From the NCBI GenBank assembly GCA_002429115.1, contig DIYS01000200.1:1-24790 (forward strand): DNA of 24,790 nt. The letters are read 5' to 3'. The position numbers and the translations under genes are program-made. How positions within the stretch are numbered: position 1 is the stretch's first letter; each line of letters starts with the position of its first letter. Under the pieces are notes generated by a model. That model did no database searches and was not told the origin of the DNA. It saw nothing but the letters and a program-made list of their open reading frames with translations. The DNA comes from Saccharicrinis sp. UBA6048. Its GTDB lineage: Bacteria > Bacteroidota > Bacteroidia > Bacteroidales > Marinilabiliaceae. Below, one piece after another: positions 7,286-14,630 of the stretch.

Positions 7286-7797
7286 CAGTGCGTAATTTTG
7301 TCGTTCTCAATCTTTGAAAAGTCACCAAGCTCTTTCCCTGTAACAGCAGTTTTTAACGCTGTTTGCAATGCACTTGGACTTCCGTTCCCTGGTTCCATTA
7401 TCTGTGAACCTTTAAACACGTTTAGTATGGCCTCCAGAATAGCATTGTTTTTCTCCAGGTTCTCAACCAATGTTGGTGTAATTGTTAAACCACCATTGGA
7501 ACCGCCGTTGAATTGGATTAGCTCCGCTTCATCGGCATAAAGCAAAAAGGCCGTTGCCTCATCACCTTCAACTATTGCTATCAGGCAATCGGTATTTAAA
7601 ACCGGTTTAACTACCGTAGTTGTCACACCCAACAGTACATCGTGATAGGGTAAGTCATCACTATCGGTAGCGATCATAGTTTGTTCATCCCAGTTAACAG
7701 CGGTTGCTGTCACCCATCGTAAGGTTGCTTTTATGCTACTGTTTAAATGTTGTTTAAACAGCTGATCAAACTTGTCTAATTCACTTACTAAAGTCAT
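7285..7797 (-). CDS. Baseplate spike/assembly-like protein (Mu gp45 / P2 gpV position)
   Basis: The likely start is the ATG at 7797, which overlaps the upstream stop as ATGA; this gives 170 aa beginning MTLVSELDKFDQLFKQ. The frame could be extended to 7821, but that would run into the hub gene. A helical N-terminus (~30 aa) is followed by a beta-rich OB-like section (ATLRWVTATAVNWDEQTMIATDSDDLPYHDVLLGV...TDCLIAIVEGDEATAFLLYADEAELIQFNGG). 'LIAIVEGDEATAFLLYADEAELIQFNGGSNGG' resembles the phage spike/gpV core, where the ring-shaped N-terminal OB fold precedes a needle. The C-terminus lacks an obvious long beta-helix or metal-binding tip, so the spike apex may be elsewhere. The call rests on gene order between hub and gp25-like genes. 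Confidence 0.6.
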   Translation of the reverse strand: MTLVSELDKFDQLFKQHLNSSIKATLRWVTATAVNWDEQTMIATDSDDLPYHDVLLGVTTTVVKPVLNTDCLIAIVEGDEATAFLLYADEAELIQFNGGSNGGLTITPTLVENLEKNNAILEAILNVFKGSQIMEPGNGSPSALQTALKTAVTGKELGDFSKIENDKITH

Positions 7798-8753
7798 ACA
7801 GCCATATCTCCCAGTTTGCACGCTTGCCTGTATTCTCCAGGCATGTATGTTTTTGTTACTGCATCGATGTAATACAAACCATCCTTTTCAGGATAGAGCA
7901 CACTGTTTAAATTCATTTTCATGCCATGCTGAACGCGTGGCACTCCAAAGAGCGTGACATCACCATCCAAGCCCGGTTGTTTGGCTTCGTTGTAAATCTT
8001 CTCAGCTTCGCGCTTCATTTCAGCCTCACTAATTTCAATACCGCTTAGTTCCTTGGTTAATCGCTTACCGGCTCCTTTATCTCCAAACTCAACCTTCAGC
8101 TTTTTACCTTTCTTGCGAATCAGGCTAATGACTACCATTGTATCCTCAATAGCTTTTTGCTTCAGGTTATTATTTGGCGTACTTTCTAGCAGAATATCAA
8201 CCGGGTTTAATCCGCTTTTGCTTTTACTAAATGCATGAAGCTCTTTGCCAATAAACCAACTGTGGATACCTTTCTTTTTTAGCTCCTCCAGTATTTGACT
8301 CGAGGCCATGTTTGAATAACGAACATTACCCAATAGCTGACCATCATTACAAACTACTTTATAACCTGGAGCAATCGCCTCGAGTAATTCCTTCAGTGTG
8401 CAATTCTGTTTACTAACACTAACCGTTTGGCGTTTCAACTTGTACATTTCATCTTCGCAGCTAATCACCAAAGGAATACCAGCAGGTACTTTGCTGACAT
8501 AGCCCGAAAACTCAAGCGCAAGATTACCATCGTAACCAAGCCATATTTCAACCGGATCACCTTCACGAAACCACTCGCTTACTTTCATCCGGTCAAAGTC
8601 CTTTACCTTACGTGGAATAACTACTTCTGCCGTGTCAGTCAGTGTTTGCCAGCTGCTTTCAATCCTGCACTCACTGAACCTTCGGATTGCAAATACCTGA
8701 CGGTCATTATGAGCCGGAAACTTTATTAATCCTGATTGAACGTAAGTGCTCAT
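7794..8753 (-). CDS. Baseplate hub protein (late control gpD / Mu gp44-like)
   Basis: This 319-aa protein begins MSTYVQSGLIKFPAHNDRQVFAIRRFSECRIESSWQTLTDTAEVVIPRKV. Its order of elements fits the gpD/gp27-type hub: an N-terminal beta barrel with GDPVEIWLGYDGNLALEFSGYVSKV (the common 'F.G.V..V' turn), then the segment YKLKRQTVSVSKQNCTLKELLEAIAPGYKVV, and a second barrel with the GxxVxxPLYP-type end (MKMNLNSVLYPEKDGLYYIDAVTKTYMPGEYRQACKLG). Hubs form the trimeric centre of the baseplate between tube and spike. It overlaps its downstream neighbour by 4 nt (ATGA) and its upstream neighbour by 4 nt. Confidence in family is good; I have not seen catalytic residues. Confidence 0.75.
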   Translation of the reverse strand: MSTYVQSGLIKFPAHNDRQVFAIRRFSECRIESSWQTLTDTAEVVIPRKVKDFDRMKVSEWFREGDPVEIWLGYDGNLALEFSGYVSKVPAGIPLVISCEDEMYKLKRQTVSVSKQNCTLKELLEAIAPGYKVVCNDGQLLGNVRYSNMASSQILEELKKKGIHSWFIGKELHAFSKSKSGLNPVDILLESTPNNNLKQKAIEDTMVVISLIRKKGKKLKVEFGDKGAGKRLTKELSGIEISEAEMKREAEKIYNEAKQPGLDGDVTLFGVPRVQHGMKMNLNSVLYPEKDGLYYIDAVTKTYMPGEYRQACKLGDMAV

Positions 8754-9424
8754 TGCATTCCTCCTGTTAATAGTAAATCTTCATCACTCACAGCCTCAAT
8801 GCTGTATTGCATCATATTCGGTCGACCTTGTACAGGCTTAAAGGATAAGCTTTCTGTAACTATTCGTGTAATATTCCTTTGCGCAAACAACTGACCTTCC
8901 ACATCAATACTACCGGCTATCTCATGAAACTTTTGTAAAGCTTCCATTTGTTCAGCTACAGTCTGCTGAGTGTATGGGTTGTATTTGTCAGGCAGAATAA
9001 TACCATTGATTGAGATATTCCAATCACTCAATGCGTATATTTCCTTAACAGTTCCACCGCCGCTAGTTGGTGTTTTTGTAACTGTTTTAGGCCTGTCAAA
9101 GTCTACCATACTGGCCAATGGCATCAATAAATCGTCATATTCCTGAAGAATTATTTCCCCCGTATAATCCCAAGTATTATATGGTCCTCCTTTTAACCAA
9201 AAAGCGCCAAAGGACTTCTGACCATAACGCACAGGCGCATTTTCATACTCAAGCTCTTCCTCAACTTCAACATCGGTATAAGCAGCTAGCTTCTTTTTGT
9301 AATCAAAAAACCAGGGTAAGTAGACAGGCGTTTCAACGTGGTAAACCTCGCTCAATAGATTGCCTACGTAGCCAATGTCTATGGCCTCGCGATTGTTTGA
9401 TATGTTTGTTTTGAAATCTGTCAT
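8750..9424 (-). CDS. DUF6046-like tail protein after the tape measure
   Basis: This 224-aa protein occupies the position of Mu gp43 (DNA circularisation-like) or P2 gpU/X, between tape measure and hub. Features include an N-terminal segment with IDIGYVGNLLSEVYHVETPVYLPWF, an acidic patch (DVEVEEELEYENAP), and a beta-rich C-terminal half with 'WNISINGIILPDKYNPYTQQTVAEQMEALQKFHEIAGSIDVEGQLF...ITRIVTESLSFKPVQGRPNMMQYSIEAVSD'. That last block ('I.I.G.......YP......L......G..v.......l...gI..vvi.s..f....G..N...f.i...SDe') resembles LysM-adjacent tail-hub connector proteins. I recall this family in Bacteroidota phages as DUF6046, but that name is from memory and unchecked. Confidence 0.6.
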   Translation of the reverse strand: MTDFKTNISNNREAIDIGYVGNLLSEVYHVETPVYLPWFFDYKKKLAAYTDVEVEEELEYENAPVRYGQKSFGAFWLKGGPYNTWDYTGEIILQEYDDLLMPLASMVDFDRPKTVTKTPTSGGGTVKEIYALSDWNISINGIILPDKYNPYTQQTVAEQMEALQKFHEIAGSIDVEGQLFAQRNITRIVTESLSFKPVQGRPNMMQYSIEAVSDEDLLLTGGMQ

Positions 9425-9426
9425 AC

Positions 9427-11424
9427 TTACATACTGGCTGCGACCATACTGTCGCTTAGTTTATCATTCAGTGCTCTTACTACCTTTTCTGCAATGCTTT
9501 CAAACTCGCTTTTGTCAGTACCGGCACTTATGGTGAAGTAGTTTTTTACATCTACCTTTTGCGTAATTTGCTTAATAGAGCCACCTCCGGAACCTTGCAA
9601 GCCTCCTTTTGATTTAGCTGAAGAACTGCCGCTAGTTAATTTTGTAGGTGACAGAACCGGGCTAACCTTCTCAATAGGAATACCACTTGCACCGGAAGGA
9701 CTTGGACTACCATCAGGAGTAAGCTCAGGGTCAACTACTGGGTTATCCTTTCGCCAACTTTCTGCACCTTTAGCAGCTCCTTTGGCATAGGCTTCACCCA
9801 TTGCAGTACCATACTCAACAGCGGCATTTTTTATGCCGCCAATTGCATCAGCAAAAGCATCTTTGAAACTAAACTCGCTATCAAACCAGTTCTTTGGATT
9901 GAACACCTTCTTAATCAAATCCCATATTGACATGAGTATTTGATTTATGAACTTATAGAAACCGGTGAATGCGGTTTTAATAAACTCCCATACACCCATT
10001 AATACTTTTCTGAAGGTTTCTGAAGTTTTCCAAAAGAAAGCTCCTAAGGCAATTAGCCCGGCGACAATTGCAGCAATCCAACCAATGATAGGAATATTCA
10101 TAATAGCAACGCCTAAGCCTTTAGCCGCCGTACTCATCATTGCGAAGCCGCTCGATGCAAGTGTACTTCCCCAGGTAACCAATTTGCCTATAACCGGCAT
10201 TGTTTTTAAAGTGGCAAAAAGCATCTTAATACCTTTGCCTGCATTAGCCATATTTGCAAATACTGTAACTGCACCGGCCAAACCATCAACAAAAGGCGTA
10301 ACTTTCGATGTGACATCAAACATGCCAATAGCCAAATCATTAAACCAGGCTTTTGTACGTGCCATGGTTTCGTTGTAACCACTCATGATTACATTGGCTT
10401 GTTCGGTGGCCGTGTTGGTTCCTACAATTTTTCCCTGAAGCTCCTCAACAAATTCGATATTGTCGAGGATAGTATTCACCGCATTTTGGTTCTCAGTTCC
10501 AAATATCTGGGCTATTAAAGTCGCATCCGCTTGAGCTTTCTGCAGCTCCTTTAAACGGTCAATAAATGGAAGCGATTTGTCTGATACGATATCGTAATTG
10601 ATACCTAAAGCTTCAATCTTCTCGAGAGCTGCTTTGGGTATTACATCAGAACCAGCCATTTTACCTAACATGTTTCGAAAACCCACACCTGCCTCAGAGC
10701 CGTAGATTGTTCCTTTACCCATAGCCTGGATAACAGCATTGGTTTCGGCAAAAGACAAGTTCGCATTATCAGCAGCTTTACCGGCCTGCTTAATACTTTG
10801 AGCAATTAACGGTACTTCAGCAGAACCTTCTTTGGATGCAGCGGCCATGATGTTCATTTGTTCTGTCATCAATTGCGCCATCTCCATTGGATCTTCAACA
10901 TCAGAACCAAACTGAAGCATTGAACCGGTTAGGGCATTCATAGCCCCAACGGCATCACCTTTCATTGTTTTACTTAATGTGGCAACGTTTCGCCCCATCA
11001 AATCAAGAGCATCACTGTTTTGTGCAATATCAGGCCCAAGTTTGCCCAGGATACCCTTGTAACTTTCAAGCATGGCGGAAGCATCACCGCCAAAGTCTTT
11101 AGCCGTAGCCCGGCCTTTATCGCCCATTTCCTCCAGGGCATCACCACTAATGCCGGCAATGGCCTCCAGTTCTTTCAATTGAGCATTAAAAGCAGCACCA
11201 GGCTCATTAATTTTATTAAACTCATCGGCTATATTGTTGACTGCATCACTGATAGCATACAAGTCAATAGCTGACATTTCCTCAAGCTCATCCTTTGTAT
11301 CATTAGCAGCACCACCAACACCTTCCACAGCTTCAGCGGCTTCATCGCTTGCGCTAACGATGCCCTTCATTGGTGAGGTAATTTTATCCACCAATTCAAG
11401 TATCCACTGTGTTGTTGTCCCCAT
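9427..11424 (-). CDS. Tail tape measure protein (TP901-type)
   Basis: This 665-aa protein sets tail length and is ejected with the DNA. The first ~340 residues carry the PhageMin_Tail/TP901 core: ELEAIAGISGDALEEMGDKGRATAKDFGGDA, then ESYKGILGKLGPDIAQNSDAL, AKSFAETNAVIQAMG-like stretch, YGSEAGVGFRNMLGKMAG, and IAQIFGTENQNAVNTIL. A hydrophobic region around residues 395-470 (AMMSTAAKGLGVAIMNIPIIGWIAAIVAGLIALGAFFW) contains the membrane-inserting segments expected of tape measures. The C-terminus has a low-complexity Ser/Gly/Pro linker (SGSSSAKSKGGLQGSGGGS) and a final domain (FESIAEKVVRALNDKL). At 665 aa it is rather short for the family, implying a tail of roughly 90-100 nm at about 1.5 A per residue. 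Its start lies inside the -1 extension of the upstream chaperone gene. Confidence 0.92.
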   Translation of the reverse strand: MGTTTQWILELVDKITSPMKGIVSASDEAAEAVEGVGGAANDTKDELEEMSAIDLYAISDAVNNIADEFNKINEPGAAFNAQLKELEAIAGISGDALEEMGDKGRATAKDFGGDASAMLESYKGILGKLGPDIAQNSDALDLMGRNVATLSKTMKGDAVGAMNALTGSMLQFGSDVEDPMEMAQLMTEQMNIMAAASKEGSAEVPLIAQSIKQAGKAADNANLSFAETNAVIQAMGKGTIYGSEAGVGFRNMLGKMAGSDVIPKAALEKIEALGINYDIVSDKSLPFIDRLKELQKAQADATLIAQIFGTENQNAVNTILDNIEFVEELQGKIVGTNTATEQANVIMSGYNETMARTKAWFNDLAIGMFDVTSKVTPFVDGLAGAVTVFANMANAGKGIKMLFATLKTMPVIGKLVTWGSTLASSGFAMMSTAAKGLGVAIMNIPIIGWIAAIVAGLIALGAFFWKTSETFRKVLMGVWEFIKTAFTGFYKFINQILMSIWDLIKKVFNPKNWFDSEFSFKDAFADAIGGIKNAAVEYGTAMGEAYAKGAAKGAESWRKDNPVVDPELTPDGSPSPSGASGIPIEKVSPVLSPTKLTSGSSSAKSKGGLQGSGGGSIKQITQKVDVKNYFTISAGTDKSEFESIAEKVVRALNDKLSDSMVAASM

Positions 11425-11635
11425 GTTGCTTGAATATTTCTGAGATTGCAGCCATAAAGGCCGCTTTCATATTTAAATGCTTGAGTTTATTGAGGTGTAA
11501 ATGTTCGGCGTAGAGTTTACACCAGGAATCTTCATTCAGTGTGTCGGGGTCGATGCCATATTCCTTGCGGATTATGGCATCAGCCGACCGAATAAAGTCT
11601 TTATCATCAATTAAATGCTTCTCTACGCTTTTGAT
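11396..11635 (-). CDS. -1 frame extension of the tail assembly chaperone (GT-type), reached by frameshift
   Basis: After the slippery heptamer at 11635-11641 the -1 frame stays open for 79 codons to a TGA at 11396-11398: IKSVEKHLIDDKDFIRSADAI...DPDTLNEDSWCKLYAEHLHLN...FMAAISEIFKQHGDNNTVDT. The frame has no plausible start codon of its own in the right place; the next upstream in-frame stop is at about 11698-11700, within the overlap. Its amino-acid composition (charged, helical, ending in KAAFMAAISEIFKQ) is protein-like, and it fills the otherwise empty 198-bp gap before the tape measure gene, overlapping that gene by 29 nt. In long-tailed phages the tail assembly chaperone gene just upstream of the tape measure commonly makes a G and a G-T fusion by -1 frameshifting. 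The fusion here would be about 298 aa (219 + 79). Confidence 0.8.
   Translation of the reverse strand: MKSVEKHLIDDKDFIRSADAIIRKEYGIDPDTLNEDSWCKLYAEHLHLNKLKHLNMKAAFMAAISEIFKQHGDNNTVDT
11552..11581 (-). other. Hairpin with GCAA tetraloop in the chaperone -1 frame
   Basis: On the minus strand GATGCCATA-A-TCC, loop GCAA, GGA-A-TATGGCATC forms 12 base pairs interrupted by one A/A mismatch, closed by a GNRA-type tetraloop. It begins 53 nt downstream of the slippery heptamer, farther than the usual 5-9 nt for a stimulatory element. It may act at a distance, pair in a larger fold, or be incidental. Confidence 0.6.
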
Positions 11636-12291
11636 AAAAAAGATTTCGCCGGGGAAATCATCGCCTTGAGCTTGGTAACAACACCCATAAAGACTATGCC
11701 ATCATCAAGCTCATCCATGTCCCCGTCTACCACAAGGTTTTTAATAGCTTTTTCTGCGAAGTCATCTATCTTCCCATCTTGAGCTAATGGAAGAAGCATC
11801 TTTATCAATCCCTTATCAGGGCGTTTGACAAGGAATTGATATTGCTCACCATCCTCTAAAATAGTACCATTAAGATGCGTTAAAGATTTAGCTGCTTCAA
11901 TTTTAGTGTTATCATCCTTAAACTGAGTCAGGTTCTCAAGTGGTTTTAAACGCCTCTCCAGCGATAGCTTTTCATTGCCCACAACATCCGGGTCTATGTT
12001 TAAAATGCGCATATTTGCCTTATCCTGCTGAGTCAATTGGTCAATGTCATACACTGGAGCTTCAACAATCACGGTAATGATTTTAAGCTTGCCATGTTTG
12101 ACCTTGAGTTGTTGAATAAGTTCCGGAGTAATCTTTGAACTCACAATAAGAGGAGCCATTGCCAGTGCTTCACCATTCTCTTTTACAAATTGAACAGCTG
12201 TATTAAGTTCAACATGAGATACCGCATGAGCGGTGATTGTGATAATAAATAGAGCCGTAAGGCTTAGCAGTATTTTAATAGTATTTTTCAT
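11623..12291 (-). CDS. Tail assembly chaperone (G-type), with an apparent N-terminal signal peptide
   Basis: This 222-aa protein lies between tail tube and tape measure, the usual place for the tail assembly chaperone. The body (KITPELIQQLKVKHGKLKIITVIVEAPVYDIDQL...TILEDGEQYQFLVKRPDKGLIKMLLPLAQDGKIDDFAEKAIKNLVVDGDMD...DGIVFMGVVTKLKAMISPAKSFL) is compact and helical in its second half, as expected for a protein that coats the tape measure. Its end contains a T_TTT_TTA frameshift site leading to a 79-aa extension. Odd: the first 23 residues (MKNTIKILLSLTALFIITITAHA, cleavage-like AHA/VS) look like a Sec signal peptide, which a cytoplasmic chaperone should not need. No in-frame ATG exists before Met45, so either this is a real hydrophobic N-terminus or translation starts elsewhere. 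Confidence 0.72.
   Translation of the reverse strand: MKNTIKILLSLTALFIITITAHAVSHVELNTAVQFVKENGEALAMAPLIVSSKITPELIQQLKVKHGKLKIITVIVEAPVYDIDQLTQQDKANMRILNIDPDVVGNEKLSLERRLKPLENLTQFKDDNTKIEAAKSLTHLNGTILEDGEQYQFLVKRPDKGLIKMLLPLAQDGKIDDFAEKAIKNLVVDGDMDELDDGIVFMGVVTKLKAMISPAKSFLSKA
11635..11641 (-). other. Slippery heptamer T_TTT_TTA for -1 frameshifting
   Basis: Zero-frame codons read GCG AAA TCT TTT TTA TCA AAA GCG TAG; the heptamer T TTT TTA fits X_XXY_YYZ and precedes the stop by only three codons. A -1 slip moves the ribosome into the 79-codon open frame ending at 11396. The P2 E/E+E' chaperone site is the closely similar T_TTT_TTG, and TTTTTTA is also the heptamer of HIV-1 gag-pol. Confidence 0.8.
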
Positions 12292-12316
12292 CTTAAATTA
12301 AGTATTTAAACTGTGA

Positions 12317-12751
12317 TTAAACATTCCAAAGAATCTTGCCTAAGACCAATAATTCGGCTTTGTAAGCAATGGTTTTATCACCTTGCTTAACTGCAATACC
12401 ACGGCCTTTAATTTTGGCAACAAACGTATCTTTGATTTTAAATCCATCGTACTCATATTCCACTACAATAGGAAAAGGAGCAATCTGATGCATCCCATGA
12501 CCTGGAGGTAATGATTTTTGAAGCCCGTTCCACTCTTCATTATACAACGAGATTGAAGCTTTTGCCTCGTAATTTCCTTCGCTGTAGCCAATAGGGTACA
12601 TGCCCTGACCACGAACGACATCCATTTCAACATTATCATCATACTCAAGCTCGTTGATACCTTCAACGTCGCGTCCAAGCATGTTAACTGTGATTGAGTT
12701 CCATCCGGCCATTTTGCCGAACTTGTTTATAATTGTGCTTGCTGTTGACAT
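12317..12751 (-). CDS. Tail tube protein
   Basis: This 144-aa protein follows the sheath gene by 3 bp, the standard sheath-tube order in contractile tails. The sequence reads MSTASTIINKFGKMAGWNSITVNMLGRDVEGINELEYDDNVEMDVVRGQGMYPIGYSEGNYEAKASISLYNEEWNGLQKSL. The pattern (small beta-rich protein with 'G....P.GYSEGNY....SI.L...E...L' and a conserved 'FPIVVEYEY' strand) matches the tail tube family of Mu-like Bacteroidota phages, which stacks as hexameric rings around the DNA channel. There is no signal peptide or membrane segment. Confidence 0.82.
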   Translation of the reverse strand: MSTASTIINKFGKMAGWNSITVNMLGRDVEGINELEYDDNVEMDVVRGQGMYPIGYSEGNYEAKASISLYNEEWNGLQKSLPPGHGMHQIAPFPIVVEYEYDGFKIKDTFVAKIKGRGIAVKQGDKTIAYKAELLVLGKILWNV

Positions 12752-12754
12752 GTG

Positions 12755-13978
12755 TTAGATTTTATCAGTTAAACCAAGGTCTACATCAAACTCATGCACA
12801 ACTTTACCAACTACCACCTGAGCTTTTACCTTCAAAGGCGTTGTTTCGCTAATTGCCTGAACTGGATTGATGTAAACATCTCTACCATCAATATTACCAG
12901 CTGACTCCATTGGCTCCAGTGCATTCATTACTGATTGCTCAGCACCCGATACCCATGTGCTTTTAAGTTGACCGGTTGCCGGGTCAGTTGGCACTTTAGA
13001 GCGTACACGTGGAATCAATGTTTTGCGAATAATGCGAGCAGCTTTATTCCAAATACTATTGAAGTTGAAATAAGCGTAATCACTGGCTTTATCTACAGCT
13101 GTTGGACAACCGTTTAAATAAAAGCCCGGATACTCAGCAAATGAGCCTACATACATCCAACCTTTGGCAGTCAGACTCTTTTGCTCAGCTTCTGATAACG
13201 TACTGAACTTTGTTCCATCGCTTAGAGCAGCAGACAACCAATAACCCAATTGCTCACTACTCAATGAGTAATTTTCTTCACCGCGTCGATTTCGTGGTTT
13301 TTGCTCAATATCTACAGAACCCAAATCTTCATGAACGGCACGAACCCCGACCGAACCTAACACAGTACCAACCGCAGCACGTTTGGCGTATTCAGCTTTC
13401 AAAGCAGCTACAGCAGGGTCTTGAGCAGTCACATAACTGATATTAGGAGCTGTTACGGTTCTTAAATCAGGATAATTCGCATATCCTACGGTAATTGCAG
13501 CTTCAACACCTTCAACAAAAATGCCGTCAATCAGTATGTGTTCGCCCGCAAAGTCATTCACCAAACCTTGTAAGGCCACAGATTCAGTTAAGCCAGCAGA
13601 AACCAATGTGTTTAATCCTGCTATTCCAAGAACATTGACATCTTTAATTGAACGAATAGCCGCTTTTAAATCAGCATCGGCAACTAATGCCGAAACAGTA
13701 GTTGTTTTATTAACCGGAATAAGGTAAAACTTGCTTTCCGGAGCGAGCCTGAACATCTCCGACAAATGATAATGAACTAATTCAGCATTAGTATTATCGG
13801 TCGAAGCGGTGATGCCCATGTTTTCAACAGTACCGATGTCCAGTAGCTCATAAGCCGTGTTATAGGCCAATGCACCTACGAGTGTCATACCGCCAATCAG
13901 ACAGATAACACGGTCAGTCTCAGATGTTCGTCCGAGACCGCCATTTAGTTTATTTATACTTGCACCTTTAAAGCTCAT
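12755..13978 (-). CDS. Contractile tail sheath protein (DUF2586-like)
   Basis: This 407-aa protein reads MSFKGASINKLNGGLGRTSETDRVICLIGGMTL...AYELLDIGTVENMGITASTDNTNAELVHYHLSEMFRLAPESKFYLIPV. The middle has the sheath-like Rossmann-type section (VNVLGIAGLNTL...LQGLVNDFAGEHILIDGIFVEGV), followed by the segment YAYFNFNSIWNKAARIIRKTLIPRVRSKVPTDPATGQLKSTWVSGAEQSVMNAL. The end, DVYINPVQAISETTPLKVKAQVVVGKVVHEFDVDLGLTD, is the typical C-terminal domain that meets the next sheath ring. These features fit the DUF2586 family, the sheath of Mu-like phages in Bacteroidota, and show that the tail is contractile. The ATG overlaps the preceding stop by one base (TAATG). Confidence 0.87.
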   Translation of the reverse strand: MSFKGASINKLNGGLGRTSETDRVICLIGGMTLVGALAYNTAYELLDIGTVENMGITASTDNTNAELVHYHLSEMFRLAPESKFYLIPVNKTTTVSALVADADLKAAIRSIKDVNVLGIAGLNTLVSAGLTESVALQGLVNDFAGEHILIDGIFVEGVEAAITVGYANYPDLRTVTAPNISYVTAQDPAVAALKAEYAKRAAVGTVLGSVGVRAVHEDLGSVDIEQKPRNRRGEENYSLSSEQLGYWLSAALSDGTKFSTLSEAEQKSLTAKGWMYVGSFAEYPGFYLNGCPTAVDKASDYAYFNFNSIWNKAARIIRKTLIPRVRSKVPTDPATGQLKSTWVSGAEQSVMNALEPMESAGNIDGRDVYINPVQAISETTPLKVKAQVVVGKVVHEFDVDLGLTDKI

Positions 13979-14568
13979 TATTTAGCTTCTTTAAGTTCAT
14001 TAATGCGCTTTTCGGCAGCTTCAAGAACAGTTTTGCGCTTTTCGCCTTCGTTCTCAGCCTTCAGGATAGCTTCAACAGCTTGCAATTCCTTTGCAGCTTC
14101 AATTACTGCAATCAGTTCTTTGGCTGTTTTTGCATCATCACCTTCTGAACCGTTATCCTTTAACGCTTTCAACTCCTGAATTTGCTTTTCAGCAGCTTCA
14201 AGAACAGTTTTACGCTTTTCGCCATTGTTCTCAGCCTTCAAAATAGCTTCAACAACCTTAACCTCTTTTGCAGCTTCAATTTCTGCAATTAGCTCTTTGG
14301 CTGTTTTGCCTTCATCATCTTTAGAAGTGGTGGTTTTATTTCTCTTCGAAGCTTTTGCTTCTTCCTCCAATTCATCGCGAGTAAAGCGAGCAATTGAAAG
14401 CTCTTTACCGTAACGGTTTTTAACAGCATGGTTCTTAACGGCAATCTCATTTTCATCGGTAATAAAGGCCATGCCATCCGATGTAACTGCAACTTTCTTA
14501 GCCTTTGGATAGCGCTCAAGAATATCAGCTGCTATTGCCTTTTTTTGTTCTTTATTTTTTGTTTTCAC
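13978..14568 (-). CDS. Repeat-containing protein between capsid and sheath genes
   Basis: This 196-aa protein lies between the major capsid and the sheath. Residues 1-70 form an N-terminal domain (IAADILERYPKAKKVAVTSDGMAFITDENEIAVKNHAVKNRYGKELSIARFTRDEL) that recurs next to capsid genes in Bacteroidota phages. Residues 88-135 and 147-194 are two near-identical copies of a Lys/Glu/Ala-rich helical unit (KTAKELIAxIEAAKE...VEAILKAENxGEKRKTVLEAAEKxIxELK), separated by an 11-residue linker with a 59-residue period. The unit resembles a three-helix HeH/LEM-like or Rho-N-like module with its TAKELI...GEKRKTVLE pattern. The role may be head-tail joining or head decoration; this is inference from place. 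It overlaps the sheath start by one base. Confidence 0.6.
   Translation of the reverse strand: MKTKNKEQKKAIAADILERYPKAKKVAVTSDGMAFITDENEIAVKNHAVKNRYGKELSIARFTRDELEEEAKASKRNKTTTSKDDEGKTAKELIAEIEAAKEVKVVEAILKAENNGEKRKTVLEAAEKQIQELKALKDNGSEGDDAKTAKELIAVIEAAKELQAVEAILKAENEGEKRKTVLEAAEKRINELKEAK
13987..14130 (-). repeat. Intragenic repeat, unit 2 of 2
   Basis: This encodes residues 147-194 of the protein at 13978-14568 and is near-identical to unit 1 (14164-14307) at protein and DNA level (period 177 bp, 144-bp units, 33-bp spacer). Differences are few substitutions (AEIEAAKEVKV versus AVIEAAKELQA; AENN versus AENE; KQIQ versus KRIN). Confidence 0.85.
14164..14307 (-). repeat. Intragenic repeat, unit 1 of 2
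   Basis: This encodes residues 88-135 of the same protein; it pairs with unit 2 at 13987-14130. The high DNA similarity points to a recent duplication and a possible site of unit-number variation. Confidence 0.85.
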
Positions 14569-14596
14569 AATACTTTATTTAAGAGTGAAAGAATAC

Positions 14597-14624
14597 CCGA
14601 ACCTTGACAACTATCAAGGTTCGG
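14597..14624 (-). terminator. Hairpin after the major capsid gene (partial terminator)
   Basis: An 11-bp perfect stem (CCGAACCTTGA / TCAAGGTTCGG) with a 6-nt loop lies 6 bp after the capsid stop, in the only sizeable gap of this part of the operon. On the minus strand it is followed by GTATTCTTTC, a poor U-tract. It probably acts as a leaky terminator or as an mRNA 3' end protector that keeps capsid mRNA more abundant than downstream messages. Confidence 0.7.
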
Positions 14625-14630
14625 TTAATA

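Noticed and set aside
9965..10378. 137-codon plus-strand frame opposite the tape measure gene
   Set aside because: It is the antisense shadow of a strongly supported tape measure gene; its content mirrors hydrophobic tape measure codons and it has no promoter or coupled neighbour.
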